Assembly: GCA_041694275.1 (NCBI GenBank)
Contig: JASMTQ010000042.1
Span: 17,190-81,189, forward strand
Reading direction: 5' to 3'
DNA length: 64,000 nucleotides
Source of the DNA: M55B118 sp041694275
GTDB lineage: Bacteria > Bacillota_I > Bacilli_A > Izemoplasmatales > Izemoplasmataceae
The translations under genes were made by a program, and so were the position numbers. The first letter of the stretch is position 1, and each line of letters starts with the position of its first letter. Positions 7,784 through 16,544 of the stretch are shown here, one piece after another. The notes below the pieces were generated by a model. It saw only the letters and a program-made list of their open reading frames with translations. It did no database searches and was not told where the DNA came from.

Positions 7784-8671
7784 TTAGGACTGTTTTTCTT
7801 TGAGCGATCGGCTCAAGATGAATTTTTTCACCATGATGACCACAACGAGTATCGTTATATTGAAAAGCACGATGGTGGCACCGGATGGGATTGAGAATAT
7901 GTAAGAAAACCATAAGCCCAGAATAACTGCGGTTTCTGAAAAGATAATCGCGAGGGCAAGTGTACTTTTGAAGCTGCGTCCTACTTTCATTGCGGTTGCG
8001 ACGGGGATGATCATCAGACTTCCTACAAGCAGAACGCCAACGGTTTCAATCGCGAGACTCACGATGATCCCGAGGAGGATTGTGGTGACGATTTGAAATT
8101 TTCGAACTGAAATGCCAAGCAGTCTTGCGTACGCTTCATCAAAGCTTACGATGACTATTTTCTTATAGAAGATAATGACCAGTGCGAGGACCACCAGTGT
8201 CACCAGCGAAATGATGATGACGAAGTTTCTTCCTACTGTAAGAATGCTTCCAAAAAGGTAGTTGTACACACTTGAATTGAACCCACCCGAAAGTGAGATG
8301 AATAGTGCACTAAGAGCGGTACCGATACTTATGACGATTGGCATCGAGATTTCCTTATAGTTTTTATAGTAGCCCCTAAGCACTTCAATCAAAAGCGCCC
8401 CGATGATCCCAAACATCATGCCAATGTAAAGAGGATCGCCTATGGGCAGAGATAGAATGTTTATGAAATACATTCCAATCGCAAGGCCTGCGAGCGAGAA
8501 GTGAGACAGGGTATCCGCAATAAGACTCAGACGCTTGATTACTACGAAAGCGCCGATTAGTGGCGCCAGAAATCCGATAAAAACACCTGTAATTAATGCC
8601 AACTGCATGAATTCTCTTTCAATCAGTGCACGCAGAAAGCTTGATGCAAGAATTAATGGTTCCATCTCCAT
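7784..8671 (-). CDS. znuB: Zinc/manganese-type ABC transporter permease (ZnuB/MntB family)
   Basis: Membrane permease of a metal ABC importer (family ABC-3). The 295-residue protein is mostly hydrophobic, with about eight or nine membrane segments. It has the family N-terminal pattern LITGVFIGFLAPLIGAFVVI followed by KRLSLIADTLSHFSLAGLAI, and a later SFDEAYARLLGI loop thought to touch the ATPase. GGAGGGG precedes the ATG on the minus strand. The start overlaps the stop of the ATPase gene, so the two are translationally coupled. Metal identity (Zn or Mn) cannot be told from sequence, and no solute-binding protein gene is present in the window. Confidence 0.9.
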   Translation of the reverse strand: MEMEPLILASSFLRALIEREFMQLALITGVFIGFLAPLIGAFVVIKRLSLIADTLSHFSLAGLAIGMYFINILSLPIGDPLYIGMMFGIIGALLIEVLRGYYKNYKEISMPIVISIGTALSALFISLSGGFNSSVYNYLFGSILTVGRNFVIIISLVTLVVLALVIIFYKKIVIVSFDEAYARLLGISVRKFQIVTTILLGIIVSLAIETVGVLLVGSLMIIPVATAMKVGRSFKSTLALAIIFSETAVILGLWFSYIFSIPSGATIVLFNITILVVVIMVKKFILSRSLKEKQS

Positions 8672-9336
8672 TACTCATCCCCTCCCAGTGCCACTTCACT
8701 AATGTTCTTCATGGATGCTTCGCCATCTTTGATCCACATTGCATGGGAGAAGTTGGCTTTGCTGGAATTGAGGTCATGAGAAATAAGCATGATGGTGACG
8801 CCTTTGTTGTTAAGTTCATTGACCACCTGGTAAAAGCGGTCTGTATTGTCCTGATCAACTCCGACGGTTGGTTCGTCCAATATGAGCAGGGAGGGATGAT
8901 TCATAAGCGCTCTCGCGATGAACACCCTTTGCATCTGACCGCCTGATAAAGTGTTGATGTTTTCATTTTGTAGTCTAAGGATACCAAGCTTGTCCATGAT
9001 TTCGAGTTTTTCGTCTTCATCTGCCTTGGTAAGCTTGGTTACGTTAAGGATTTCGTTCACTGTTATTGGAAATTCGTAGTTGAAATCGTCAAATTTCTGT
9101 GGAACATAACCAATCCTGATCCACTCGTTAAAATCGTTGATTTCAATACCATTTAAAAAAATCTTTTCATCAGGAACCCGGTTGATACCGAGCAGACATT
9201 TGACCAAAGTGGATTTCCCACTGCCATTTTGACCGACAATCACTAAAAAATCGCCGCTTTCAATGGAAAAAGAGACGTTTTTGAGAACGGTTCTATAATC
9301 ATAGCCAAAAGAGAGATTGTCTACGTCAATTCGCAT
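8671..9336 (-). CDS. znuC: Zinc/manganese-type ABC transporter ATPase (ZnuC/MntA family)
   Basis: ATPase partner of the adjacent permease. The 221-residue protein shows Walker A GQNGSGKSTLVKCL, Q-loop YVPQKFDDFNYEFPITVNE (the P-x-FPxTV form typical of metal-type importers), signature LSGGQMQRVFIARAL, Walker B LLILDEPTVGVD and H-loop ISHDLNSS. The ATG at 9336 has AGGGGTGG upstream. First gene of a two-gene minus-strand operon, divergent from tmk. Confidence 0.92.
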   Translation of the reverse strand: MRIDVDNLSFGYDYRTVLKNVSFSIESGDFLVIVGQNGSGKSTLVKCLLGINRVPDEKIFLNGIEINDFNEWIRIGYVPQKFDDFNYEFPITVNEILNVTKLTKADEDEKLEIMDKLGILRLQNENINTLSGGQMQRVFIARALMNHPSLLILDEPTVGVDQDNTDRFYQVVNELNNKGVTIMLISHDLNSSKANFSHAMWIKDGEASMKNISEVALGGDE

Positions 9337-9367
9337 GTTACGTCCACCCCTAAATGTGTCTTCACTA

Positions 9368-9433
9368 ATTATAACACAAGTGGGCGTCCATTCTTAAATT
9401 CGTATTTAAAAAACACTGAAAATGTGCGATAAT
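9368..9433. promoter_or_regulatory. Divergent promoter region of the metal transporter and tmk
   Basis: On the minus strand an extended -10 (TGT then TATAAT) lies at 9376-9368, driving the transporter. On the plus strand TGC-GATAAT at 9425-9433, with TTTAAA at 9405-9410 (17-base spacing), fits a tmk promoter. GTGT and ACAC half-elements around the minus -10 are too weak to call a metal-regulator operator. Confidence 0.55.
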
Positions 9434-9463
9434 ACATTAGTAGAAAAAAAGGAGTGGAAGCCC

Positions 9464-10087
9464 GTGACAAAGAAATTCATTACATTCGAAGGCCCTGAAG
9501 GCTCCGGAAAAACATCGATACTTAAGGCCGTCGAAGAAACCCTTAGAAACAAGGGTGTTGACGTACTTACAACCCGAGAACCGGGTGGAATCAGAATCTC
9601 TGAAATGATTAGAAATCTTATTCTTGATGTTGATAATAAAGAAATGGACGCTCGTACCGAGGCTTTGCTTTATGCCGCAGCAAGGCGTCAACACATGGTC
9701 GAAAAGATTTGGCCGGCTCTGAAAGCAGGAAAACTTGTTCTCTGTGACCGTTTTATCGACAGTTCGCTTGCTTACCAGGGGGCCGGTAGAAAGCTCGGTA
9801 TCGACAATATATACTCACTGAATCGCTTTGCGATAGAAGACACGATGCCCGATCTTACATTCTTCATCGACGTTCCTCCGAGTGTGGGACTCGACAGAGT
9901 ATTTGACAACGCAAGGGAAATGGACCGTCTGGATCTTGAAAGCATTCAGTTTCACACCAAGGTGTATGAAGGCTATCAGGAAATCATCAAAAGACATCCT
10001 GAGCGCATTCGAGTCATCAATGGCAACAAACCCATAGAAGAAGTCGTGAAAGACGTACTTGATGTTCTTGAAAAAGAACTTGATTAA
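9464..10087 (+). CDS. tmk: Thymidylate kinase
   Basis: Phosphorylates dTMP to dTDP for DNA synthesis. From the GTG at 9464 the product is 207 residues, the usual length. It begins VTKKFITFEGPEGSGKTSIL (the P-loop GPEGSGKT), then has the TREPGGIRISEMIR motif and DRFIDSSLAYQGAGRKLG with the DR(Y/F) pair. The GTG is preferred because AAAGGAGTGG is spaced for it, and the upstream ATG at 9422 would fall before or at the predicted transcription start. It heads the tmk-holB-ricT-yabB-rsmI-metG cluster, in Bacillus order. Confidence 0.95.
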   Translation: MTKKFITFEGPEGSGKTSILKAVEETLRNKGVDVLTTREPGGIRISEMIRNLILDVDNKEMDARTEALLYAAARRQHMVEKIWPALKAGKLVLCDRFIDSSLAYQGAGRKLGIDNIYSLNRFAIEDTMPDLTFFIDVPPSVGLDRVFDNAREMDRLDLESIQFHTKVYEGYQEIIKRHPERIRVINGNKPIEEVVKDVLDVLEKELD

Positions 10088-10098
10088 AAGGTGATAAT

Positions 10099-11091
10099 AT
10101 GGATTATGAAGCGCTGAAAGACGCACAAAAAACCGCTATTGACTTCTTGGAAAGAAGTTATAAGAACAGCCGACTCTCTCATGCCTATATTTTTGAAGGC
10201 CATGCGGGTACCATGAAACTGGAAACGGCTCTTTTTTTTGCGTCCATGCTTCTATGCACTGACAAGGATTCCCATCTTCCATGCGGTACTTGCAACAACT
10301 GTATGCGTGTGGCGCACATGACCCATCCGAATTTGCATATTGTTGAACCTTCAAAAAAACAGATTGTCAAAGACGATATCAAGGCGCTTCAGCACGATTT
10401 CAACCGGACAGCCCTTGAAGAAGGTGCCAAGGTTTATATCATCAATCATGCCAATAAACTGAACGCCCATGCGGCAAATTCACTTCTCAAGTTTCTTGAA
10501 GAACCCCATGAGGACATATATGGCATTTTGATTACTGATGATACTTCACATTTGCTACCGACACTTGTTTCAAGATCCCAGATAGTCCCTTTTCACCCAC
10601 TCCCCGAATCCTCGATTGAACAGGCACTTTTGGACCTTGGGTATGAACAGTCCGCTTCAAGGCTTGCCTCAAGACTTAAAAACACCATTGAAGAAGCTCA
10701 GGAGTATCTGGAAGATGAAAACATCCACGATATCATCGAGGCGGCTGGTGAAGTCTATGAATCATTGCTTAGTGAAGGCACGGCACTAAGTCAGTTCGAA
10801 GAAACCCTTGAGACGGTTCTCAACTACGATGCGGAAAAAGTACTGGATGTCTTCATTCACTACCAAAAAGACTTGATTTATGGTAAAATAAACAATCAAG
10901 GTGATGTGGTTTTCGCAGAGTCTGCGGATATAACCAAAAGCCTTAGTGAGCGCTATGAACTCAAGGATTTGCTTACGCTTTTACAACGCTTCATGTCAGT
11001 CAAGGCATCCCTTGCTTATTACATCAATATAAGACTTGCCCTTGACAATGTCATGCTTGAACTTGAAAGAAGGCTAGCCGATGGAAAATAA
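10099..11091 (+). CDS. holB: DNA polymerase III subunit delta'
   Basis: Clamp-loader subunit. The 330-residue protein has an AAA+ fold with a degenerate P-loop (EGHAGTMKLETA, lacking the GKT of an active ATPase, as is usual for delta'). A zinc cluster CGTCNNCMRVAHMTHPNLH and the conserved NAHAANSLLKFLEEPHEDIY helix follow, with SRSQIVPFHPL as the sensor-1/SRC-like loop (SRSQ here rather than SRCQ). AAGGTGATA precedes the ATG. It overlaps ricT by eleven bases. Confidence 0.94.
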   Translation: MDYEALKDAQKTAIDFLERSYKNSRLSHAYIFEGHAGTMKLETALFFASMLLCTDKDSHLPCGTCNNCMRVAHMTHPNLHIVEPSKKQIVKDDIKALQHDFNRTALEEGAKVYIINHANKLNAHAANSLLKFLEEPHEDIYGILITDDTSHLLPTLVSRSQIVPFHPLPESSIEQALLDLGYEQSASRLASRLKNTIEEAQEYLEDENIHDIIEAAGEVYESLLSEGTALSQFEETLETVLNYDAEKVLDVFIHYQKDLIYGKINNQGDVVFAESADITKSLSERYELKDLLTLLQRFMSVKASLAYYINIRLALDNVMLELERRLADGK

Positions 11092-11923
11092 AGTAGTCGG
11101 AATCCGGTTTAAACAAGCCGGTAAAAAATATTATTTTGATCCAAAAGACATGGAACTTCCCTTTGGAAGCGAAGTGGTTGTCGAGACTGTCAGAGGTCTT
11201 GAAATCGGAGAGGTCATTGAAGAGGCGAAACGCATCGATGACGCTGATTTGCACGGGACCCTCAAACCGGTCCTGAGAATTGCCACGGAGAAAGATTTGA
11301 ACAAACGCTACAAAAACCAACAGGATATTCCGAATGTGCTTTCTGTATGCAAACAATTCATCTCGAAACACAAGCTTCAGATGAAACTGCTTGATGCCGA
11401 ATACATGCTGGACCGGTCGAAACTCGTGGTGTATTTCACTGCAGAAGGACGCGTGGATTTCAGAGAACTCGTCAAAGATCTCGCAAACGAGTTTCACGTT
11501 CGAATTGAACTTCGCCAGGTAGGGGCCAGAGATGGTGCCAAGTTCATCGGCGGCATTGGACCGTGTGGCTACTTGCTATGCTGCAACACCTTCCTCGGTG
11601 AATTTGAAACGGTATCAATCAGAATGGCCAAAAATCAAAGTCTTTCTCTTAACCCCACCAACATTTCAGGGCTTTGTGGAAAACTTCTTTGCTGTATTCG
11701 CTATGAAAACGAAACCTACATCGAACATAGAAAAGAACTCCCGAAAATGATGAGCAAAGTAGAAACGACCGAAGGTATGGGCACTGTCATATCCGTCAAC
11801 GTACTAGAAAAACGCGTAAAAGTCCGTCTTCCTGAAAATGTCGTCAGTGAGTTCGATGTGGACGAGCTTGTCTCGATAAAAGAATACGATCAGTTGGAAC
11901 ATGTCAACAAATCAGATACCTGA
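11081..11923 (+). CDS. ricT: PSP1-domain protein RicT (YaaT)
   Basis: In Bacillus, RicT works with RicA and RicF as a cofactor of RNase Y and binds iron-sulfur clusters. The 280-residue protein has the PSP1 core (GVGIRF-like VVGIRFKQAGKKYYFDPKD, then VETVRGLEIGEVIEEAK). Conserved cysteines lie in GIGPCGYLLCCNTFLGEF and GLCGKLLCCIRYE. RicA (YmcA) and RicF (YlbF) genes are not in this window. It keeps the Bacillus position after holB, but yabA, which normally follows, is missing; yabB follows directly with a 23-base overlap. Confidence 0.9.
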   Translation: MENKVVGIRFKQAGKKYYFDPKDMELPFGSEVVVETVRGLEIGEVIEEAKRIDDADLHGTLKPVLRIATEKDLNKRYKNQQDIPNVLSVCKQFISKHKLQMKLLDAEYMLDRSKLVVYFTAEGRVDFRELVKDLANEFHVRIELRQVGARDGAKFIGGIGPCGYLLCCNTFLGEFETVSIRMAKNQSLSLNPTNISGLCGKLLCCIRYENETYIEHRKELPKMMSKVETTEGMGTVISVNVLEKRVKVRLPENVVSEFDVDELVSIKEYDQLEHVNKSDT

Positions 11924-12653
11924 AGAGGTGGTCAATGATCTTCTTGGGTTTGATGGACTCAAGATTATTCAAAGACCCGACATGCTTAATTTTTCCATTG
12001 ATTCCATCCTTGTGGCTGACTTTGCCAATCTTACATCGAAAATCAGGCGTGTCGTAGATGTTGGCACGGGGCTTGGCCCTATTCCACTTTTTCTGAGTGC
12101 AATGGATCCCTCGGTTCACATTACTGGATTTGAAATTCAAAAGGATGTTGCAGACCTTGCGGCTAGAAGTGTTCGATTGAACAAGCTGGAAGCAAGAATT
12201 GATATAATCAACGAGGATTTCAAGCACGCTTTAAAGGTGTTGAACCCAACAAGTATCGACATGGTCCTTTCCAACCCTCCGTTTTTCAAATACAAGAAAG
12301 ACGCGAATGTGTCATTGAGCGATTACAAGAAACTGGCGAGCCACGAAATCGCCATCGACATGGAGACCATCATAAAAGAGTCGAAAAGAATTCTCAAGGA
12401 CAAAGGCAGGCTTGTTTTGATTCAAAGAGTGGATAGACTTGAAGAAATGGTTCTTCTGCTTAACGAGTACCGTTTCAGCGTCAAGCGCATGCGTTTTGTA
12501 CACCCAAGAGAAAATCAAAGCGCCTACATGGTCCTCATTGATGCCGCAAACAACTCAAAAGGCAATACGGAAGTGCTTCCGCCATTATACGTCCATGAAA
12601 CGAACAGTGAAGACTACAGCGACGAAATACTGAGAATTTTCAGAAGAAGGTGA
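11901..12653 (+). CDS. yabB: tRNA1(Val) A37 N6-methyltransferase family protein (YabB/TrmN6-like)
   Basis: SAM-dependent methyltransferase. The 250-residue product has motif I DVGTGLGPIPLFLS, the acidic residue of GFEIQ, and the catalytic SNPPFFKYKK motif typical of N6-adenine methyltransferases acting on RNA. Homologues modify A37 of tRNA1(Val) in Escherichia coli; the exact tRNA target here is inferred only. It overlaps the end of ricT and is followed four bases later by rsmI, matching Bacillus yabB-rsmI. The small GIY-YIG gene (yazA) that lies between them in Bacillus is absent. Confidence 0.85.
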   Translation: MSTNQIPEEVVNDLLGFDGLKIIQRPDMLNFSIDSILVADFANLTSKIRRVVDVGTGLGPIPLFLSAMDPSVHITGFEIQKDVADLAARSVRLNKLEARIDIINEDFKHALKVLNPTSIDMVLSNPPFFKYKKDANVSLSDYKKLASHEIAIDMETIIKESKRILKDKGRLVLIQRVDRLEEMVLLLNEYRFSVKRMRFVHPRENQSAYMVLIDAANNSKGNTEVLPPLYVHETNSEDYSDEILRIFRRR

Positions 12654-12657
12654 CCGT

Positions 12658-13515
12658 ATGAAACGTACATCAAGTTTTTTAGGAGAGACGGCGAAACTTT
12701 ATCTTGTAGCCACTCCAATCGGGAACCTCGAAGACATGACGTATAGAGCCGTAAGGATTTTAAACAGCGTTGATGTCATTTATGCCGAAGATACCAGAAC
12801 GAGCGGACAGCTACTAAAGCACTACGAGATAACGACGCATATGAAAAGTTTTCACAAACACAACGAGTCATCGAAACGGCGTGAAATCATAAGCGAGCTT
12901 GAAAGTGGTAAGTCAATCGCGCTCATCAGTGATGCGGGAACTCCGCTTATAAGCGACCCTGGAGAAACACTTGTAGAGGCTGTGGCGGATGAAGGCTACA
13001 GTGTCGTCCCAATCCCGGGAGCGTCCGCTTCAATCACGGGTCTCATCGTATCGGGACTAAGACCGCATCCTTATCTTTTCTATGGGTTTCTTCCTTCTAA
13101 AAGCACGCAAAGAGAAACCGCCCTCAAAAATCTCAGATGGCTGCCTTATACACTCGTGTTCTATGAAAGTCCACACCGTATCACGTCCATGATTGAATCC
13201 ATGAAAACCGTGTTTGACAACCGGCGCATCGTCATTGCGCGTGAACTCACCAAGCACTTTGAAGAAGTCATCCGTTTCGAACTCGATGAATCGGTTGATC
13301 TAAGCGACTTGAAAGGTGAAATGGTCGTGGTGGTCGAAGGGTTTGAGGATGATAGCACCCTTGGCAAGGATACACTCATTGATCGCATTGAGCTTCTCAT
13401 GGAAGACGGAGTCAGCGAAAAAGACGCCATCAAGCAGGTGGCTCACGAGGAAAATGTAAAGAAAAACATGGTCTATATGACCTATCAGACATATAAAAAA
13501 CAGTTCAAGAATTAA
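12658..13515 (+). CDS. rsmI: 16S rRNA C1402 2'-O-ribose methyltransferase
   Basis: Methylates the ribose of C1402 at the decoding centre. The 285-residue protein has the tetrapyrrole-methylase fold: LYLVATPIGNLEDMTYRA at the N-terminus, YAEDTRTSGQLL, the Gly-rich SDAGTPLISDPGETLV loop, VPIPGASASITGLIVSGL and FYESPHRITSM. GAAGGTGA precedes the ATG, which follows yabB by four bases. Start and family length agree (about 285). Confidence 0.95.
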   Translation: MKRTSSFLGETAKLYLVATPIGNLEDMTYRAVRILNSVDVIYAEDTRTSGQLLKHYEITTHMKSFHKHNESSKRREIISELESGKSIALISDAGTPLISDPGETLVEAVADEGYSVVPIPGASASITGLIVSGLRPHPYLFYGFLPSKSTQRETALKNLRWLPYTLVFYESPHRITSMIESMKTVFDNRRIVIARELTKHFEEVIRFELDESVDLSDLKGEMVVVVEGFEDDSTLGKDTLIDRIELLMEDGVSEKDAIKQVAHEENVKKNMVYMTYQTYKKQFKN

Positions 13516-13529
13516 GTAGGAGTGATTTC

Positions 13530-15464
13530 ATGAAAAAAACATACTATGTAACGACCCCGATTTACTACCCAAGTGGCAAACTGCATATCGGAAACACCTA
13601 TACCACCGTCCTTTGTGACGCTCTCAGACGCTATAAGGACTTAAGAGGCTATGACACCTATTATCTGACCGGTATGGACGAACACGGCAAGAAGATTGAA
13701 ACCGTTGCTCAGGCAAATGATGTTTCTCCGATTGAGCATGTGGATGAAATGGCAAGACAGACCCGTGAACTCTGGGACCGTCTGCGCATTTCATACGATG
13801 ACTTCATCCGGACTACTGAAAAGCGCCACAAAACGGTCGTTCAGAAGATATTTGAACGCCTTCTTGACCAGGGCGATATCTATCTTGGTACGTACAGTGG
13901 CTATTACTGCATGCACTGCGAATCCTTCTTCACTGAAAGTCAGCTTGAAGAAGGCAAGACCTGCCCCGACTGCGGCCGTGAAGTTTCCTGGCTCGAAGAG
14001 GAAAGCTATTTCCTGAAACTTTCCAAATACCAGGACAAATTGCTTGAATTCATCGAAAACAATCCTGATTTCATCACTCCTGAATCCAGACGAAACGAAG
14101 TGCTTTCTTTTATCCGCCAGGGCCTTAACGACCTGTCGGTATCCAGGACCACATTCGACTGGGGCATCAAGGTCATCAGTGACCCCAAACACGTTGTCTA
14201 CGTATGGATCGACGCACTTTCAAACTATATCAGTGCGCTTGGGTATGGTACGGACAATGACGCCTTGTTTGAGAAGTACTGGAAAGGCGATGAAGTCGTA
14301 CACGTCGTAGGAAAGGACATTCTCCGTTTCCACGCGATTTTCTGGCCGATCATGCTGATGGCGCTTGATATTCCAATTACCTTCAAGCTTCATGCCCACG
14401 GCTTTTACATGATGAAAGACGGAAAAATGAGCAAGTCAAAAGGCGGCGTCATCTATCCGGACACCCTTTTGAAACACTATGGACTTGATGAACTCAGATA
14501 TTATCTTTTGAGAGAACTGCCATACGGCGGAGACGGACTCTTTACACCAGAAACCTTCGTGGACAGAATCAACTTCGATCTCGCCAACGATTTTGGAAAT
14601 CTCCTCAACAGAACCGTAACCATGATCAACAAGTACTTCGGCGGGTCCGTATCCTACAACGAAAAGGCAAGCAGTCCTGTTGATGAGGATTTTGAAGCGG
14701 TGCTCAAAGAAACCCCTGAAGCCTACGCGGATAACATGGAAAACCTCAAAGTCTCACAGGCAATCAAGAGCCTTTGGCGCCTGATCTCAAGGACCAACAA
14801 GTACATCGATGAAACCACACCATGGATTCTTGCGAAAGACGACAGCAAAAAGGACGAACTTGAAAACGTGCTTTATCATCTCAGTGATTCACTAAGACAA
14901 ATCGGCGTCATGTTAAAACCAATCCTTCTAGAAGCAAGCGACGCGCTCTTCAAGCAACTCGGTGTCGGGGAAGACAAACGGGACTGGGAAAGTCTTGTGT
15001 ACGGAGCCCAGCCGACATTCAACGTGGTCCACAAGGGCACGCCTTTGTTCCCGCGTCTTGATGTTGAAGACGAAGTCGAAAAACTCAAGAAAATCGTGCG
15101 AGGCGATGATGATACCCTTGAAAGCGGAGAAGAGGATCTGAACCTTGCCTCCATTGATGATTTCGCGAAACTCGATCTTCGTGTGGGTGAAATCAAGGCG
15201 GCCAAAGCGCATCCCAATGCGGACAAACTGCTCGTACTCAAAGTGGACGCCGGAGAAAACAAGATGCGCCAGATTGTTGCAGGGATTGCCAAGCACTATG
15301 AACCAGATGCGCTTGTAGGTAAAAAAATCGTGATTATCCGCAATTTGGAGCCGGTCAACTTAAGAGGCGAAAAAAGCGAAGGGATGCTCCTTGCTGGCTC
15401 AGGGAAAAACCGCATGGAAATCCTTGAGGTCTCAAGTCTCAAGCCGGGCGATTCAATCAGTTAA
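13530..15464 (+). CDS. metG: Methionyl-tRNA synthetase with C-terminal tRNA-binding domain
   Basis: Charges tRNA(Met). The 644-residue class I synthetase has the HIGH-type KLHIGNTYTTVLCD, a zinc knuckle CMHCESFFTESQ...CPDCGREV, the KMSKS loop at GKMSKSKGGVIYPD, and a C-terminal OB-fold Trbp111-like domain from about residue 545 (LDLRVGEIKAAKAHPNADKL) that aids tRNA binding and dimerisation. AGGAGTGA precedes the ATG. It is the last gene of the tmk cluster; no terminator is obvious before the rplM promoter. No T-box leader is seen here. Confidence 0.97.
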   Translation: MKKTYYVTTPIYYPSGKLHIGNTYTTVLCDALRRYKDLRGYDTYYLTGMDEHGKKIETVAQANDVSPIEHVDEMARQTRELWDRLRISYDDFIRTTEKRHKTVVQKIFERLLDQGDIYLGTYSGYYCMHCESFFTESQLEEGKTCPDCGREVSWLEEESYFLKLSKYQDKLLEFIENNPDFITPESRRNEVLSFIRQGLNDLSVSRTTFDWGIKVISDPKHVVYVWIDALSNYISALGYGTDNDALFEKYWKGDEVVHVVGKDILRFHAIFWPIMLMALDIPITFKLHAHGFYMMKDGKMSKSKGGVIYPDTLLKHYGLDELRYYLLRELPYGGDGLFTPETFVDRINFDLANDFGNLLNRTVTMINKYFGGSVSYNEKASSPVDEDFEAVLKETPEAYADNMENLKVSQAIKSLWRLISRTNKYIDETTPWILAKDDSKKDELENVLYHLSDSLRQIGVMLKPILLEASDALFKQLGVGEDKRDWESLVYGAQPTFNVVHKGTPLFPRLDVEDEVEKLKKIVRGDDDTLESGEEDLNLASIDDFAKLDLRVGEIKAAKAHPNADKLLVLKVDAGENKMRQIVAGIAKHYEPDALVGKKIVIIRNLEPVNLRGEKSEGMLLAGSGKNRMEILEVSSLKPGDSIS

Positions 15465-15491
15465 AAAAGATTTTAAAAGTTAACAAAAGGT

Positions 15492-15520
15492 TTGACATTA
15501 TAGGTCAAAACGTATATTAT
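15492..15520 (+). promoter_or_regulatory. Promoter of rplM-rpsI
   Basis: TTGACA at 15492-15497, 17-base spacer and TATTAT at 15515-15520. It lies directly upstream of the leader. Confidence 0.88.
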
Positions 15521-15524
15521 ATAT

Positions 15525-15588
15525 GTCGGTACATTTTTAAGAATCTCCCTTGTAGCCCGACTATGAGAAGATAAATAGGAGGCTAGCA
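15525..15588 (+). promoter_or_regulatory. Probable ribosomal protein L13-type leader
   Basis: The roughly 65-base leader has GTCGG...CCGAC with adjoining TAC/GTA pairs, closing a loop that carries CTCCC, able to pair with the GGAGG of the rplM ribosome binding site. Low-GC Gram-positives are known to have an autoregulatory L13 leader at this site. The match here is by position and shape only and needs a covariance-model search. Confidence 0.5.
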
Positions 15589-15590
15589 TT

Positions 15591-16028
15591 ATGAAAACAA
15601 CTTACATGGCGAACAACCAAAGCGTTGATCGCAAATGGTACGTCGTCGACGCCAAAGGCAAAACCCTTGGTCGCTTATCCACTGAAGTGGCTACGGTTTT
15701 GAGAGGTAAACACAAACCCACATTTACTCCACACGTGGATTGTGGCGACTACGTCATTATCACGAACGCAAAAGACATCACTCTGTCAGGCAGAAAATGG
15801 CAGGACAAGACATACCACAGACATTCACAGTATTCTGGTGGTTTCAAAACAATCACCGCTACTGAAATGAATCAAAAACATCCTACGCGCATGGTTGAAC
15901 TTGCGGTCAAAGGGATGCTTCCAACAGGAAAGCTTGGACGTCAAATGTTCAAAAAACTTTTCGTCTACAGCGGAAGCGAACATCCTCACGCGGCACAACA
16001 ACCAGAAGTGCTAGAGTTGAAAGGTTAG
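15591..16028 (+). CDS. rplM: 50S ribosomal protein L13
   Basis: Early-assembling large-subunit protein. The 145-residue product begins MKTTYMANNQSVDRKWYVVD and contains GKTLGRLSTEVATVLRGKHK, TPHVDCGDYVIITNA and the KGMLPTGKLGRQMFKKLFVY block. A strong TAGGAGG lies before the ATG. It forms a two-gene operon with rpsI, ending at the terminator at 16447. Confidence 0.98.
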   Translation: MKTTYMANNQSVDRKWYVVDAKGKTLGRLSTEVATVLRGKHKPTFTPHVDCGDYVIITNAKDITLSGRKWQDKTYHRHSQYSGGFKTITATEMNQKHPTRMVELAVKGMLPTGKLGRQMFKKLFVYSGSEHPHAAQQPEVLELKG

Positions 16029-16040
16029 GAGGGTACGAAT

Positions 16041-16436
16041 ATGGCTAATGAAGTTAAATACCAAGGTCTTGGACGTAGAAAAAGCTCGGTTGCCCGTGTT
16101 ACGCTCAAACCAGGAACCGGTAGCGTAATCGTTAACGGTCGCCCAATCGAACAATACATCCCATCCGCAGCCGTTCGTCTTGATGTTTTCCAACCGTTGG
16201 AACTCACTGACAACACCAAATCATTCGATATTGTTATCAATGTGCAAGGTGGCGGAATCTCCGGTCAAGCGGGTGCCATTCGACTCGGAATTGCCCGTGC
16301 ACTCCTCGAAGTGAACTCTGACTACCGTAAGCCGCTCAAAAGCAAAGGACTCATTACACGTGATCCTCGTGCTGTTGAACGTAAGAAATACGGTCTGCGC
16401 AAAGCACGTCGTGCACCACAATTCTCAAAACGTTAA
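16041..16436 (+). CDS. rpsI: 30S ribosomal protein S9
   Basis: Small-subunit head protein whose C-terminal tail reaches the P-site tRNA. The 131-residue protein contains YQGLGRRKSSVARVTLKPG, the GGGISGQAGAIRLGIARAL block and the basic tail KKYGLRKARRAPQFSKR ending in the invariant SKR. TAGGAGGG precedes the ATG by a normal distance. Confidence 0.98.
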   Translation: MANEVKYQGLGRRKSSVARVTLKPGTGSVIVNGRPIEQYIPSAAVRLDVFQPLELTDNTKSFDIVINVQGGGISGQAGAIRLGIARALLEVNSDYRKPLKSKGLITRDPRAVERKKYGLRKARRAPQFSKR

Positions 16437-16446
16437 TACCGCATTC

Positions 16447-16474
16447 AAAAAAAAGCACATTTGTGCTTTTTTTT
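16447..16474 (+). terminator. Intrinsic terminator after rpsI
   Basis: Perfect hairpin AAAAAAAAGCAC, loop ATTT, GTGCTTTTTTTT. Confidence 0.93.
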
Positions 16475-16488
16475 ATAGCTTTAGTTGC

Positions 16489-16517
16489 TTGCTCGAGGGC
16501 GCTAAACATACTATAAT
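16489..16517 (+). promoter_or_regulatory. Promoter of gltX
   Basis: TTGCTC at 16489-16494, 17-base spacer, TATAAT at 16512-16517. The predicted start near 16524 rules out the in-frame ATG at 16521 and supports translation from 16545. Confidence 0.75.
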
Positions 16518-16544
16518 GAATTGAATACCCTAAGGAGGCAAATC

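Noticed and set aside
9337..9463. Zur-type operator between the metal transporter and tmk
   Set aside because: No palindrome resembling a Zur or MntR box; only short GTGT/ACAC repeats.
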